Shown here in pieces: positions 52,801 to 61,814 of a DNA stretch of 64,000 bases. The stretch is from Cantharellus purpuraceus (Eukaryota; Basidiomycota; Agaricomycetes; Cantharellales; Hydnaceae). Made by a program: the position numbers and the translations under genes. Every line of letters begins with the position of its first letter. Position 1 is the first letter of the stretch. Location: NCBI GenBank assembly GCA_025174535.1, contig JALBUN010000048.1:2254603-2318602 (forward strand), in the 5' to 3' direction. The notes under the pieces were generated by a model. It saw nothing but the letters and a program-made list of their open reading frames with translations, was not told where the DNA came from and ran no database searches.

Positions 52801-53178
52801 GCTGATCTACTTCCAATCGCAGAGTTTGCCTACAACAATGCTCCAAACATGACTACTGGCATCTCTCCATTCTTTGCTAATAAAGGCTACCATCCAAACA
52901 TCTCCGTCCACCCTGAGAAGGAACTTGCCTCCACCAAAGCCCGCCATTTTGTAACTGACCTCGATCAACTACACCAACATCTCTGAGAAACCATCTCCAA
53001 TGCCCAGAAACAATATCAAGTCTCTGCAGACCGATGCCGCATTCCAGCTCCGGACCTGCAAATCAGAGACAAAGTATTTGTTAAGGCCGAACATTTCCAG
53101 ACCACCCGTCCATCGAAGAAACTCTCCGAGAAATACTTAGGTCCTTATGAGGTCATTTCTCGCACAGGCAGCAGGTCC
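49888..53178 (+). pseudogene. pol: Family 2 pol (copy b): protease, RT, RNase H, integrase; chromodomain deleted
   Basis: Protease [14 protein letters not shown] (about 50047) and [15 protein letters not shown] at 50557 where copy a has CAA (ancestral CGA would explain both). A 2-bp loss near 50757 shifts into [53 protein letters not shown], in which the second catalytic Asp of YLDD is Asn. Further deletions at about 51270 and 51540. RNase H: DYALAAILSI, HDKELLAIYEAFWIWRHYL. Integrase: [72 protein letters not shown]. Ends RTGSRSF at the deletion. Inactive. Confidence 0.9.
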
Positions 53179-53228
53179 TTCGACGTAACTCAGCCATCCG
53201 CCGACCCTCCAGAACCTCCTTCCATTTA

Positions 53229-53516
53229 TCCACTCAGATCCCCGTGCATATGAATCTATACTCCATTTGGAAACTGTCATGTCTCCATTTACCTGTCTGA
53301 TTGTCACCGCCGATTTCACCCATCCGTCTCCAGTTCCAATTGATGCATCAGCATCACCATAGGAACCCAGACATCCATCCCCGTCGGACTCAGACATACT
53401 CATGTAAGGCCGTCAGCCCCAGAGACCCATCACTGGAGTAATTATTATTAGATTTCAAATATGTATTTAAGCTGTCTGACTGGGGACTTCATTTCCCAGT
53501 TCAAATATCAAATCAC
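53229..53516 (+). mobile_element. LTR-A fragment, 3' LTR of family 2 copy b
   Basis: Matches LTR-A from CCACTCAGATCC to CAAATATCAAATCAC; about 45 bp are missing at the start and about 200 bp at the end, where the coiled-coil gene begins. Confidence 0.8.
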
Positions 53517-54946
53517 ACATCGTCTTCACCAAGTCCACTAGTAACCCCTCCATCCGCCAGAGGTGCTCCAACTGCAGGTTAACCAGCCGGATAAGCTGGC
53601 CCACAGTACTGTTGGGTGCAGAGACACGCCCCATACCTGCACCAGTCATTGCCCCTTCCAATCCGACACCGCTACCCCCAGCTGCCACAGCACCCATCTC
53701 TGTCCACCACTTTTTGGTCAGACGACCTTCTGTTTCTTTCTCCACCCCTCGTTGTACCACTAGTCAAGGCTTGATGCTCTGACTCTGGGGATTGAACTTT
53801 CCATTGATCCTACACCCTCCTTTCTGACCCTGACAATGATTGCAGGACCGAAGGCGGCAAGTTGGGCCGGTAGGCCACACACACTCCACGCCCGCATCAT
53901 GACACAAGTCGCAAGTTACACTGGGCCCGCCGAATGGCTCCACTGGAGCCAGAGCCTTGGGTGGTCTGCCCCTTCTCGCTGCGGCCTCCAAGTGTTCCCT
54001 CTCCTCCTCCTTGTCCTGCTGTTCTGCTGCCGCCTTCTCCATCTTGCGCTTGCGAAGCTGGATCGCCGACCTAGCGACACACAGCTCCTTCTTACAGGTT
54101 GCCAACACGTGACTCTCCGCCTTGCACCATATGACCCTCTGATCTGCCTCCTGCTTCTCCATATCAGCACTCAGGTACACCTTCAATGAAAAAACCACGA
54201 CATCGAGATTCTTCTTGGTGGTAGCAGCATAGAGCTCCGCTCTTTTGCGAGCCTTGACCGTGGCTACCCAAGCCATCTCCTTGTAACAATTCAAAGTCGG
54301 ATCCGGCTCCGCATCCGTCCCGACCTCCACACCCACCTCAGGCTCCACATTTGCATTGAGCTCCATATTGGCATTGGGATCCGCCTCCACCTCCACCCTC
54401 TCTGCCTCCACCACTTCATCTTCCTCAGCCGCACCCAACCCAAATAATGGCTGTGCCCGTGGACGTAACGGCGAGTCCACCACAGGGACAGTGTCGGACA
54501 AGCTGTCTCCATCCGCATAATGGAGATGATGGTGACCTTGGGGGTCCCTGTCCGTATTGGCACACTCAGACTTCCTGGGTGGCTGGTCGCCCCTGCCCTG
54601 GTCACCTCCTCCTCTACCTCCATGGTGGCTTCTAGCTTGTGCGCCTGCTCCTCCACTTCCTTCAGTCTCGCGGCCTCCATTGCGGCCACAAGTTCCTTGA
54701 CCCTGTGGGCTCTCTTGGCCTTCACTTCCTCCTCTTTCCTTCTCCATTCCATCTCTGCCACCTCTTTCCGTCTCCACTCCTCCTCCTCCTTCCGCCTCCG
54801 TTCCACCTCCTCCTCCTCCTTCCATCTCTGTTCTGCCTCCTCCTCCTCCTTCTGTTTCCATTCTGCCTCCTCCTCCTTCTGTCTCCATTCTGCTTCCTCC
54901 TCCTCTTTCCATCTCTGCTCCTCTTCCTCTTTCTATTAGGCACCAA
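53517..54946 (-). pseudogene. Coiled-coil/cysteine-cluster protein (copy 1), N terminus missing
   Basis: Read from 54946: Glu/Lys/Arg/Trp-rich repeats (WRRKEEEV, KEEEEWRRKE) forming a charged coiled coil; AHRVKELVAAMEAARLKEVE and VEEEVTRAGATSHPG; a frame change near 54500; then AAEEDEVVEAERVEVEADPN, MELNANVEPEVGVEVGTDAE, AWVATVKARKRAELYAATTK, a second helical basic region, GRPPKALAPVEPFGGP and a cysteine cluster CDLCHDAGVECVWP...CRLRSCNHCQGQKGGC (about 53905-53825). After a stop the C-terminal part reads VGQLIRLVNLQLEHLWRMEG (53620s). The spacing recalls fungal C6-type clusters. Proteins with this layout occur in many mushroom genomes as repeated hypotheticals, as far as I recall. It abuts an LTR-A and a Helitron fragment. 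Function unknown. Confidence 0.6.
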
Positions 54947-55715
54947 GTGTCCTGACAGCTGTGGAGTGTTTGGAAAAGTGAATTCATACTATGGCATTGT
55001 AGAAGCTCAGGGCCATGGCTCATTATATTGCCATTTCCTTATCTGGCTTGAACATGGTTTGTCACCTGTAGAAGTAAAAGAACATGCTCTTGCTGATACT
55101 GAATGGAAATCTCTTCTCACATGGCTTGATGATATAATCTGTCAAGACTTTCCACTACACACACATCCATAATCCTGAATGGTGAATCTGTACATAGACT
55201 GATCATGTCAAGGCCACCTGATACAAAAGATATATCTTTTGATGATACCTTGTTGCAGGATCTCAGAGATGTTCTTGAATGCACTGGACAGGTTCACTCA
55301 CATAACTCAACATGTTTCCAACATCTTCTGGCTTCAATCTATGCATTGTGTAATAAGGATAAGGATTGCCACTTCAATTTACCTCATCCACTTGTTGAAA
55401 ACACTTACATTGATGATGACTGCCATATTCACCTTAAATGCAGTAATGGCTATATAAATGGCTATAATCCTACATGCATTACATGTCTTCACTGTAATAT
55501 GGATATCAAATATATTGGGTCTGGAACAGCTGCACTTGCTATGGTTGAATATGTTACAAACTATATCACAAAGGTATCCCTGGATTCTTCAACTGTTTTC
55601 ACTGCACTATGTGCTGCAATCAAGACTGTGTCTGAGATGCCTCCAATTAACCCCAATACAAATGCTCCTGACTTGCAAGAGCAATCTCATCTCCTTTTAG
55701 TCAAATCTTGTAATG
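54947..55715 (+). pseudogene. Helitron Rep (helitron-like N) fragment
   Basis: KCPDSCGVFGKVNSYYGIVE, AQGHGSLYCHFLIWLEHGLS (54950-55060): the first contains FGxVxxYYGxVExQGxGSLHxH, the HUH-associated pattern in which the second His is present and the expected His before it is Tyr. After a stop and frame change, MSRPPDTKDISFDDTLLQDL, CHIHLKCSNGYINGYNPTCI, CNMDIKYIGSGTAALAMVEY, VTNYITKVSLDSSTVFTAL. Helitron Rep nicks and joins single-stranded DNA for rolling-circle transposition. The fragment is cut by LTR-A at 55716; the helicase is absent. It lies head to head with the coiled-coil gene. Confidence 0.82.
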
Positions 55716-57224
55716 TGTTATGACTATATTCATTAATGACCAGATCCCCATCTGATCTACCCAGATCCCCATGCACATGAAATCTATACTCCATTTGGAA
55801 ACTGTCACATCTCCATTCATCCATCTGATCATCACTGTCGATCTCACTCATCCACCTCCAGTTCTGATTGATACATCAGCATCACCATAGGAATCCAGAC
55901 ATCTGTCCCCATCAGACTCAGACATATTCATGTAAGGCTGTTGGCCTTGGAGATCCATCACTGGAGTAATTATTATTAGATTTTGAATATGTATTTAAGT
56001 CATACTACTGGGGACTTCATTCCCCAGTTTGAATATCAAATCACGCCTAGCTCCTAAGTCCAATCCAAACTATCTAAGTTGTACTCTGTCTCTGAAATCT
56101 CAGACACAGGTATTAGTGAGGGCGCAGCATATAAGCTGAAGCCAAGCTGTTCCAACACCCACTCTGACCCCAACCCCAAACTCTGACCCAGGTTCTGACC
56201 CCCCATTGGACCTAGTGTGTAACAGTATATTCGAATTGCCATACTCACTTCTACCCCAATGCCACAATCCACCACCAATTCCAAATGTGCACAAACCATT
56301 GAGGTGCCCACTCCCAGCATTGACACCATCCCCAAGGTTGTCAAAGCACTGATGGGCCACATAGTGGCTGTCAACAAAGAGGATGACACCCCACCCTCCC
56401 CAAATCTGGTGCAAGCCATCTCTCTGCTTGCCAGCAGTATCTGTACCCCACAAGCTCCTAAATCCTGGACCAAGGTCTGGGAACCTGATCCCTTTGATAG
56501 CTCCAATCCATGCAAACTCCAACCATTCCTGGTGCAATGCCAGTTGAACTTCTGTGACTGCCCCAACACTTTTACATCCAATCAGGTGAAGGTCACTTTC
56601 ACCATGTCCTATCTCAAGGGCACTGTGCTGGACTACTTCAAGCCAGCGCTCATGGATGACTCTGATGACCTGATATGGTCAGAGGATTACTCCAACTTCA
56701 TCTCCAAACTTCAGACCAATTTTGGTCCTTATAACCCCAAGGCTGATGCTGAGAACAAACTCAATTGACTTCAGATGAAGGAAAATCACAAGATGGCAAA
56801 ATACATTGTGAGTTTTCAGCAGCTAGCCCTGAAGGTCCAATGGGGTGATGCCACACTCCAATGCCAATTTTATGTTGGTCTTCCATCCTGCATCAAGGAT
56901 GAGATATCACATGTTGGTAAGCTGGATACCCTGGTAAACCTTTGCAAGCTTGCCCAATCCATTGATGCCCATTACTGGGAACATCACTCTGAGGTCTCCC
57001 ATGAAAATTCAACTAACAACAAGTCAGACAAATCATCAGATCAGACCCCCAAGTCCAACAGGTGATTCCTCCTTTTCCAATTTATATAAACTCCATACAT
57101 ACCCCATAACTCTAATATTGCTCCAATTATTCAATGGCACTAATAATGCTATGATTTCACAAGCTATAGATTTGTCTATCCATTTTTCTATTGGAGAAAT
57201 CCAGAACATTACATTCTATGTTAC
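55716..57224 (+). mobile_element. Family 2 copy c: LTR-A, gag, protease fragment
   Basis: 5' LTR-A 55716-56224 (TGTTATGACTATATTC...TAGTGTGTAACA), leader ATATTCGAATTGCC complementary to CAGTTTGAATAT in R, then a gag from 56259 (MPQSTTNSKCAQTIEVPTPS). Here KVWEPDPF keeps the Trp that is a stop in copies a and b. YLKGTVLDYFKPALMDDSDD, a TGA at 56766, then ENHKMAKYIVSFQQLALKVQ. At 57064 a deletion joins gag to the protease downstream part (FSNLYKLHTYPITLILLQLF, IGEIQNITFYVT), skipping the zinc knuckle and the DSG. Ends at an inverted LTR-A. Confidence 0.88.
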
Positions 57225-57736
57225 TGTTATGCACTAGGTCCAATTGAGGGTCAAGGGTGGGTCAGAGTTGGAGCAGGAATTGGAGTGCATCATGGGGGTT
57301 GGAATGGACTTGGCTTCAGCTTATGTGCTGCACCCTCACTAATACCAGTGTCCGAGATTTCAGAGATGGAGTACGACTTAGATAGGATCAGACTTAGGAA
57401 CTAGGCGTGATTCAATATTCAAACTGGGGAATGAAGTCCCCAGTCAGGCAACTTAAATACATATTTGAAATCTAATAATAATTACTCCAGTGATGGGTCT
57501 CCAAGGCTGACAGCCTTACATGAGTATGTCCGAGTCTGACAGGGATGGATGTCCAGGTTCCTATGGTGATGCTGATGCATCAATCGGAACTGGAGATGGA
57601 TGGGCAAGATTCAGTGGTGACAATCAGACAGATAAATGGAGACATGATGGTTTCCAAATGGAGTATAGATTTCATATGTGCAGGGATCTGAGTGGATTGG
57701 ACGGGGATCTGGGCGTTAATGAATATAGTCATAACA
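57225..57736 (-). mobile_element. Inverted LTR-A (512 bp)
   Basis: TGTTATGCACTAGGTCC...GAATATAGTCATAACA on the plus strand, complete at both ends. Flanks GTTAC and GTATC differ at two positions, so a duplication is not proven. Its plus strand contains a frame MSMSESDRDGCPGSYGDADA that also occurs in other LTR-A copies. Confidence 0.88.
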
Positions 57737-58618
57737 GTATCTCTCCATTTAAGGCTGAGTCCCTGAGGCCTCATGTCTGTGGATTGAATAGGTGAGATGG
57801 TTGGGCACAGTCAGAGTTATACTGGGGGTCTGGAGACATACAAAAGGGGGGCATGATTGAGGTCTTATCCTCAATGATGTTAAACCCTTTGGCAAACATG
57901 AGCATGGCCAAGCTTGAGCAGTTGCTCCTGGCCTGACAGAAGGAAGAAGAAGAGGAGCAGAGATGAAAGGAGGAGGAGGAGGCAGAACGGAGACGGAAGG
58001 AGGAGGAGGAGGAGGAGGAGGAGGCAGAATGAAGACGTAAGGAGGAGGAGGAGGAGTGGAGATGGAAGGAGGAGGCAGAGGCGGAACAGAGACAGAAGGA
58101 GGAAGAAGCAAAAGCTGAGTGAGCCTGCAGGGTCAGGGAGCTTGTGGCCACAATGGAGGCCATAAGGCTGAAGGAAGTGGAAGAGCAGGCACATGAGCTA
58201 GAAGCTGCCATGGAGGTAGAGGAGGAGGTGACTGGGACAGGGGCAATTAGTCACCCAGGGAGCCCAAGTGTGCCCATATGGGCAGGAACCCCTGAGGTCA
58301 CCATTATCTCAATCACATGGATGGAGTTGACCCATCTGACAACTGTCCCTCAGGTGGACTTGCCATTACATCTGCAATCATGGCTGTTATTTGTGGTGGG
58401 TGTGACTGAAGAAGATGATGTGGTGGAGGCAGAGAGGGTGGAAGTGGAGGCGGATCCCAATGCCAACATGGAGCTTGATGCAAATGCAGAGCCCGAGGCA
58501 GGTGTGGATGTCAGGACAGATATGGAGCCGGATCCAACCTTGAATTGCTATGAGGAGATGGCTTGGGTAGCCGCAGTTGAAGCTCGCACAAGGGCAGAGC
58601 TCTATGCTGCTATCATTC
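57737..58618 (+). pseudogene. Coiled-coil/cysteine-cluster protein (copy 2), N-terminal part
   Basis: From about 57875 the frame MLNPLANMSMAKLEQLLLA continues through TGA codons at Trp-type positions into EEEEAERRRKEEEEEEEEAE, WRWKEEAEAEQRQKEEEAKA, then, open, ATMEAIRLKEVEEQAHELEA, EEEVTGTGAISHPGSPSVP, EEDDVVEAERVEVEADPNAN, MELDANAEPEAGVDV, YEEMAWVAAVEARTRAELYA. It supplies the start missing from copy 1 and lacks the cysteine cluster, being cut at about 58618. Here the two halves that are in different frames in copy 1 are in one frame, so copy 1 has the frameshift. Confidence 0.62.
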
Positions 58619-59075
58619 CATCCCAACTGTGTTCTTACTTCAACTCCCTCCTTCCCTCCAGAGAGTCCCCTTCCGTCCTTTTCTGTCTCATCTTTGCTTC
58701 TCTCTCTGCATTCCCCACCCCTAAAACACCCCGGGTGCAAAAACTGCAAAAGCCATACTCACGTGCAATCCTATCCCTTCCCATCACAACTTTTACATCA
58801 TCCCCCCCCTTCTTTCGGTTTCTCAGATACAGACCCCGCTGTACCCCACAAACTCAGCACAAACAGCTGCAACTCCGGCTTGATTCTTCACCCAGCCACG
58901 AATTCACCATAAGCCAGTTTCTACCCCTGCACCCTACTTCTATCTGCTGCCCAGACTATGCTATACTTTTACTAGCTAGCTTGCTAAGCTTATCATTTTG
59001 ATTGTCCTGTCCTCCCAGTGAACTGCCAAGGCTCAACGGTTTAACTACTGCATATCAAACTACTGATCCCTCATG
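58619..59075 (+). other. Unassigned DNA between the gene relic and the copia LTR
   Basis: A Ser/Pro/Phe/Leu-rich frame continues to 59001 without recognisable motifs. A pyrimidine-rich, CpG-poor stretch; no repeat from elsewhere in the window was recognised. Confidence 0.4.
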
Positions 59076-59423
59076 TGTTGAAATACTTGACAGATAAACT
59101 CAGCGTGTGTGTATTAAACATGACTAACTATAATCTAAATACCTTGACAGATAAACTGTAATGAGAAATAAGTGAACATAGTATTTAGGGATAATAAAGT
59201 AACTCCCTACCTCAGCGTGTGTGTATTAAACATGACTGAGGGAAGGGAGACAGCTGCGACTCCTTTATATATACCATCGCAGCTGTGAAGTAAGTACTAG
59301 TGGAATAAATAGATTTAAATAAGGTGGAGCGTCGTCATGTGGATTGAATGAGTAATGTCCCGCATTGTGACAACCTGTGTTGATGCGTTGTTATGGTAGG
59401 ATCCCGTATCCGGTATTCCAACA
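59076..59423 (-). mobile_element. Ty1/copia 3' LTR (348 bp)
   Basis: Minus-strand TGTTGGAATACCGG...AAGTATTTCAACA with inverted ends TGTTGGAATA/TATTTCAACA. The purine tract CAGCGAGGGGGAGTG lies immediately upstream of it (59424-59437), and a second copy of that tract is repeated about 60 bp further upstream (near 59495). TATATATAAAGGAG lies mid-LTR. A 24-bp segment CAGCGTGTGTGTATTAAACATGAC is duplicated within it (59101 and 59216). Confidence 0.85.
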
Positions 59424-59912
59424 CTCCCCCTCGCTGTGGTATCGATATGTAGGCATAGCATAAGGAATTTGCATCAACACTCCCCCTCGCTGGTGTGCCG
59501 GTAGATAAAGCAGTGCAAGAAAGATTGTTCAAGAAGATGGACGCAGGCCAAGCATTCAAGTGAATTTTTCGTGCTTGTCTCGTGGTAGCACCTTCGTCAT
59601 GATATCAGCAGGCATATTAGAGGTAGGAATATGATGGAATGAGACATCTTTGTTTGCAACACGTTCACGTGTATAGTGGAACTGTACATCAATGTGTTTG
59701 GAGTGAGCATGGAATGTTGGGTCCTTTGTGAGTGATGGAGCCTGAATTGTCACTGTACATGGTCGTCATCACTTGTTTATGACCTAGAAGTTCAAGTAGA
59801 CAGCGTAACCACATTGCCTCCTTTGTTGCATGGCAACTGGCCACATACTCTGCTTCACAAGTTGATGTTGTGACGATTGGTTGTCGTTTTGAGCTCCAGG
59901 AGATTGACCCAC

Positions 59913-61328
59913 TGACGAGCCAGGACGCATCGAGGACGCATATCGAACCACTCTGACAGTCCAACTCCGCCAGCGTCTTTTCGTATCAACTTTTAAATAG
60001 CGCCGCAACTCCCTATCCACCTCAGTCTCTAATTCGAGCCATCGATTGTCACTCGTGTTTCATCGCCATCAATCATTATCAGCCTTCTATTCACACCGAT
60101 CCTTTCATCATCATTCACATGGCTTCCCATTCTATTCCCCTCTCCAACATCACTTCTAATAATATGTCACACTGGTCTCTGGACACAGAGGACTATCAAA
60201 AATACGCCGAGCTCCATGGGCATGTTAAGCCACCTCCACGTGTCAAAATACTTCCAAAACTCTTTCAACGTCCAAGATCCCCACCATGTCTCTCTTATGC
60301 CATTGGCAATCCCATATTCTTTCACAATTCCAGTGAACCATATACATTCCTCGACATTTCACCTCTATATCGTAACATGGATAGAAGAGTCGAACGTGAG
60401 GTAGAATTTCAGTCGCCATCGCTGACCTATCCTCCCACTTCAATCCGACTCAGGTTACATCGTGCCAGGCAAAGGGACCGAATACTCTTGGAACGGGATA
60501 CCATATGGAGACGGATCACTAAGACAATAAGGAGTATTTGTTGTGGATGCTGACTGAAGTCCTCATGTGACTCAGGGTCAATTTACCTTCGGAGCCGTAT
60601 GGAAGATGGTATTGGTGGATGTTTCTATTGTTCTTTTATATGACTCACCCCTGTTTCATCTTTTAATTCATTCATACACGACTTACTCATCCTTGTTCTA
60701 TTTTTGGTTCTTTTATTACTCATCACCCCCTATTCTTACAAAGATTACCCCTATCTGTCGTTTCATTTCTCCATGATTTCCCCCTTTAGTAGTTCAACTT
60801 CACACTCTTCGTCAGCTGGCTTGATCAGCATTTCTTGCATCATATTGCATCATTTGCTCCTCATATTGTGTTGTTGTGCCCTGGGGATTTGTATATAAAA
60901 GGGCGCTAGTTTTCGCCTTTGGAATAAATCAACAAGTTTTCAGCCAACGCTCTAAAGTCAAAGTCCACGCTCTAAGTCTACGCTCTACGCTCTACATCAC
61001 AATCCATCATCTCTACACTGAGGTAAAACACCTTGGTTCAACGATCAGATTTCCCTCCGCCACCAAGAGGTTGCTTCTCCTGAAACCAGCTTTCGCGTAC
61101 CTCCCAACCGGGCTATCCATTGTCATCCAGTCACAGAGCACGATCAGCCATCGGGACCGACCTTTAGCTCCCATCCCCATCCAACCACAGAGCACTATCC
61201 CACTTCCCTGTTACTTACCCCTCGCCCTGATTGATCTTTGGAGTGCTGAACAACTGCGTTACACACCGTCTGTTTGCTAGGACCGTTGCGCGCAGGCTTA
61301 TAGGATCTATTCCTTAAGCGAACCGACA
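59913..61328 (+). mobile_element. LTR-E copy 4 (1416 bp), complete, with 4-bp target-site duplication
   Basis: TGACGAGCCAGGACGC...TTAAGCGAACCGACA. Flanks are CCAC (59909-59912) and CCGC (61329-61332); excising the LTR and one flank restores the copia frame LGCGSISW. A promoter-like TTTTAAATAG (59991-60000) precedes the internal ORF; TATATAAAA at 60892-60900 and AATAAA at about 60923 fit the element's own U3/R border. So U3 is about 980 bp and includes the ORF. Confidence 0.9.
60119..60553 (+). CDS. LTR-E-encoded protein, 144 aa (copy 4), unknown function
   Basis: MASHSIPLSNITSNNMSHWS...KTIRSICCGC. Compared with the other copies it has Arg where they have His, Gln or Cys (for example VKPPPRVKI versus VKPPPHVKI; LFQRPRSPP versus LFQCPRSPP), so it is nearer the unmutated sequence. 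Regions: WSLDTEDYQKYAELHGHV, PPPRVKILPKLF, LSYAIGNPIFFHNSSEPYTF, a middle rich in charged residues (MDRRVEREVEF), and a basic C-terminal helix RDTIWRRITKTIRS ending CCGC. TTTTAAATAG lies about 120 bp upstream. No known domain recognised. It could be an LTR-encoded accessory protein or a captured gene. Confidence 0.65.
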   Translation: MASHSIPLSNITSNNMSHWSLDTEDYQKYAELHGHVKPPPRVKILPKLFQRPRSPPCLSYAIGNPIFFHNSSEPYTFLDISPLYRNMDRRVEREVEFQSPSLTYPPTSIRLRLHRARQRDRILLERDTIWRRITKTIRSICCGC

Positions 61329-61814
61329 CCGCATCCCAAAGTAAAGGCATAGCCTGAGGTGGAGCAGCAGCTGTCTATGCAACTAGCATAGTCAGAATCC
61401 GTGTAACCAGTGAGGGTAGGCATCTCCTTTCCTCCAAGGACAAGCTCATAGTTTCAAGTCCATTTCAAGTAGTGGAGAACTCGTTGTAGGGCCATCCAGT
61501 GAGCCTGACCAGGGTTGGAGTTGAACTGACTGAGTTTGTTGGTGGCAAAGGTTATATCTGGTCGAGTTGCCAGTGATGCATACATCAGGGAGCCAACTCC
61601 AGCAAGGTAGGGTAATCCCTTCATCTTTGTCTTTTCCTCATTGGATGTAGGTGCCATTGCTTTGGACAGGGTCACATTATGATCAAGAGGGGTTGTAACA
61701 CCATAGCTGTCTTGCATGCCAAAGCGCTGGAGGATCGTGTCGATAAAAGCATGTTGAGAGAGTGAGATCGTCTTTGCATCACGATCACATGTCACTGCCA
61801 TGCCTAAGAACCAG

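Larger units (their letters stand above)
48212..53516 (+). mobile_element. Ty3/gypsy chromovirus, family 2 copy b
   Basis: 5' LTR-A (48212-48739), gag, pol, a deletion from the integrase C-terminal region into the 3' untranslated region (joint at about 53178/53179, about 640 bp missing relative to copy a, removing the chromodomain), and a 3' LTR-A fragment (53229-53516) lacking both ends. CAGTTTGAATAT at 48522-48533 lies 34 bp after TATTTAAG, and ATATTCGAACTG at 48742-48753 is complementary to it with one transition. Confidence 0.9.

Noticed and set aside
53764..55023. 419-codon Gly/Glu-rich frame at its N-terminal end (EMERGGGSRMETEGGGG)
   Set aside because: The Gly-rich part is the wrong frame of a Glu/Arg coiled-coil repeat; only the downstream part from about 54500 is taken as the protein.
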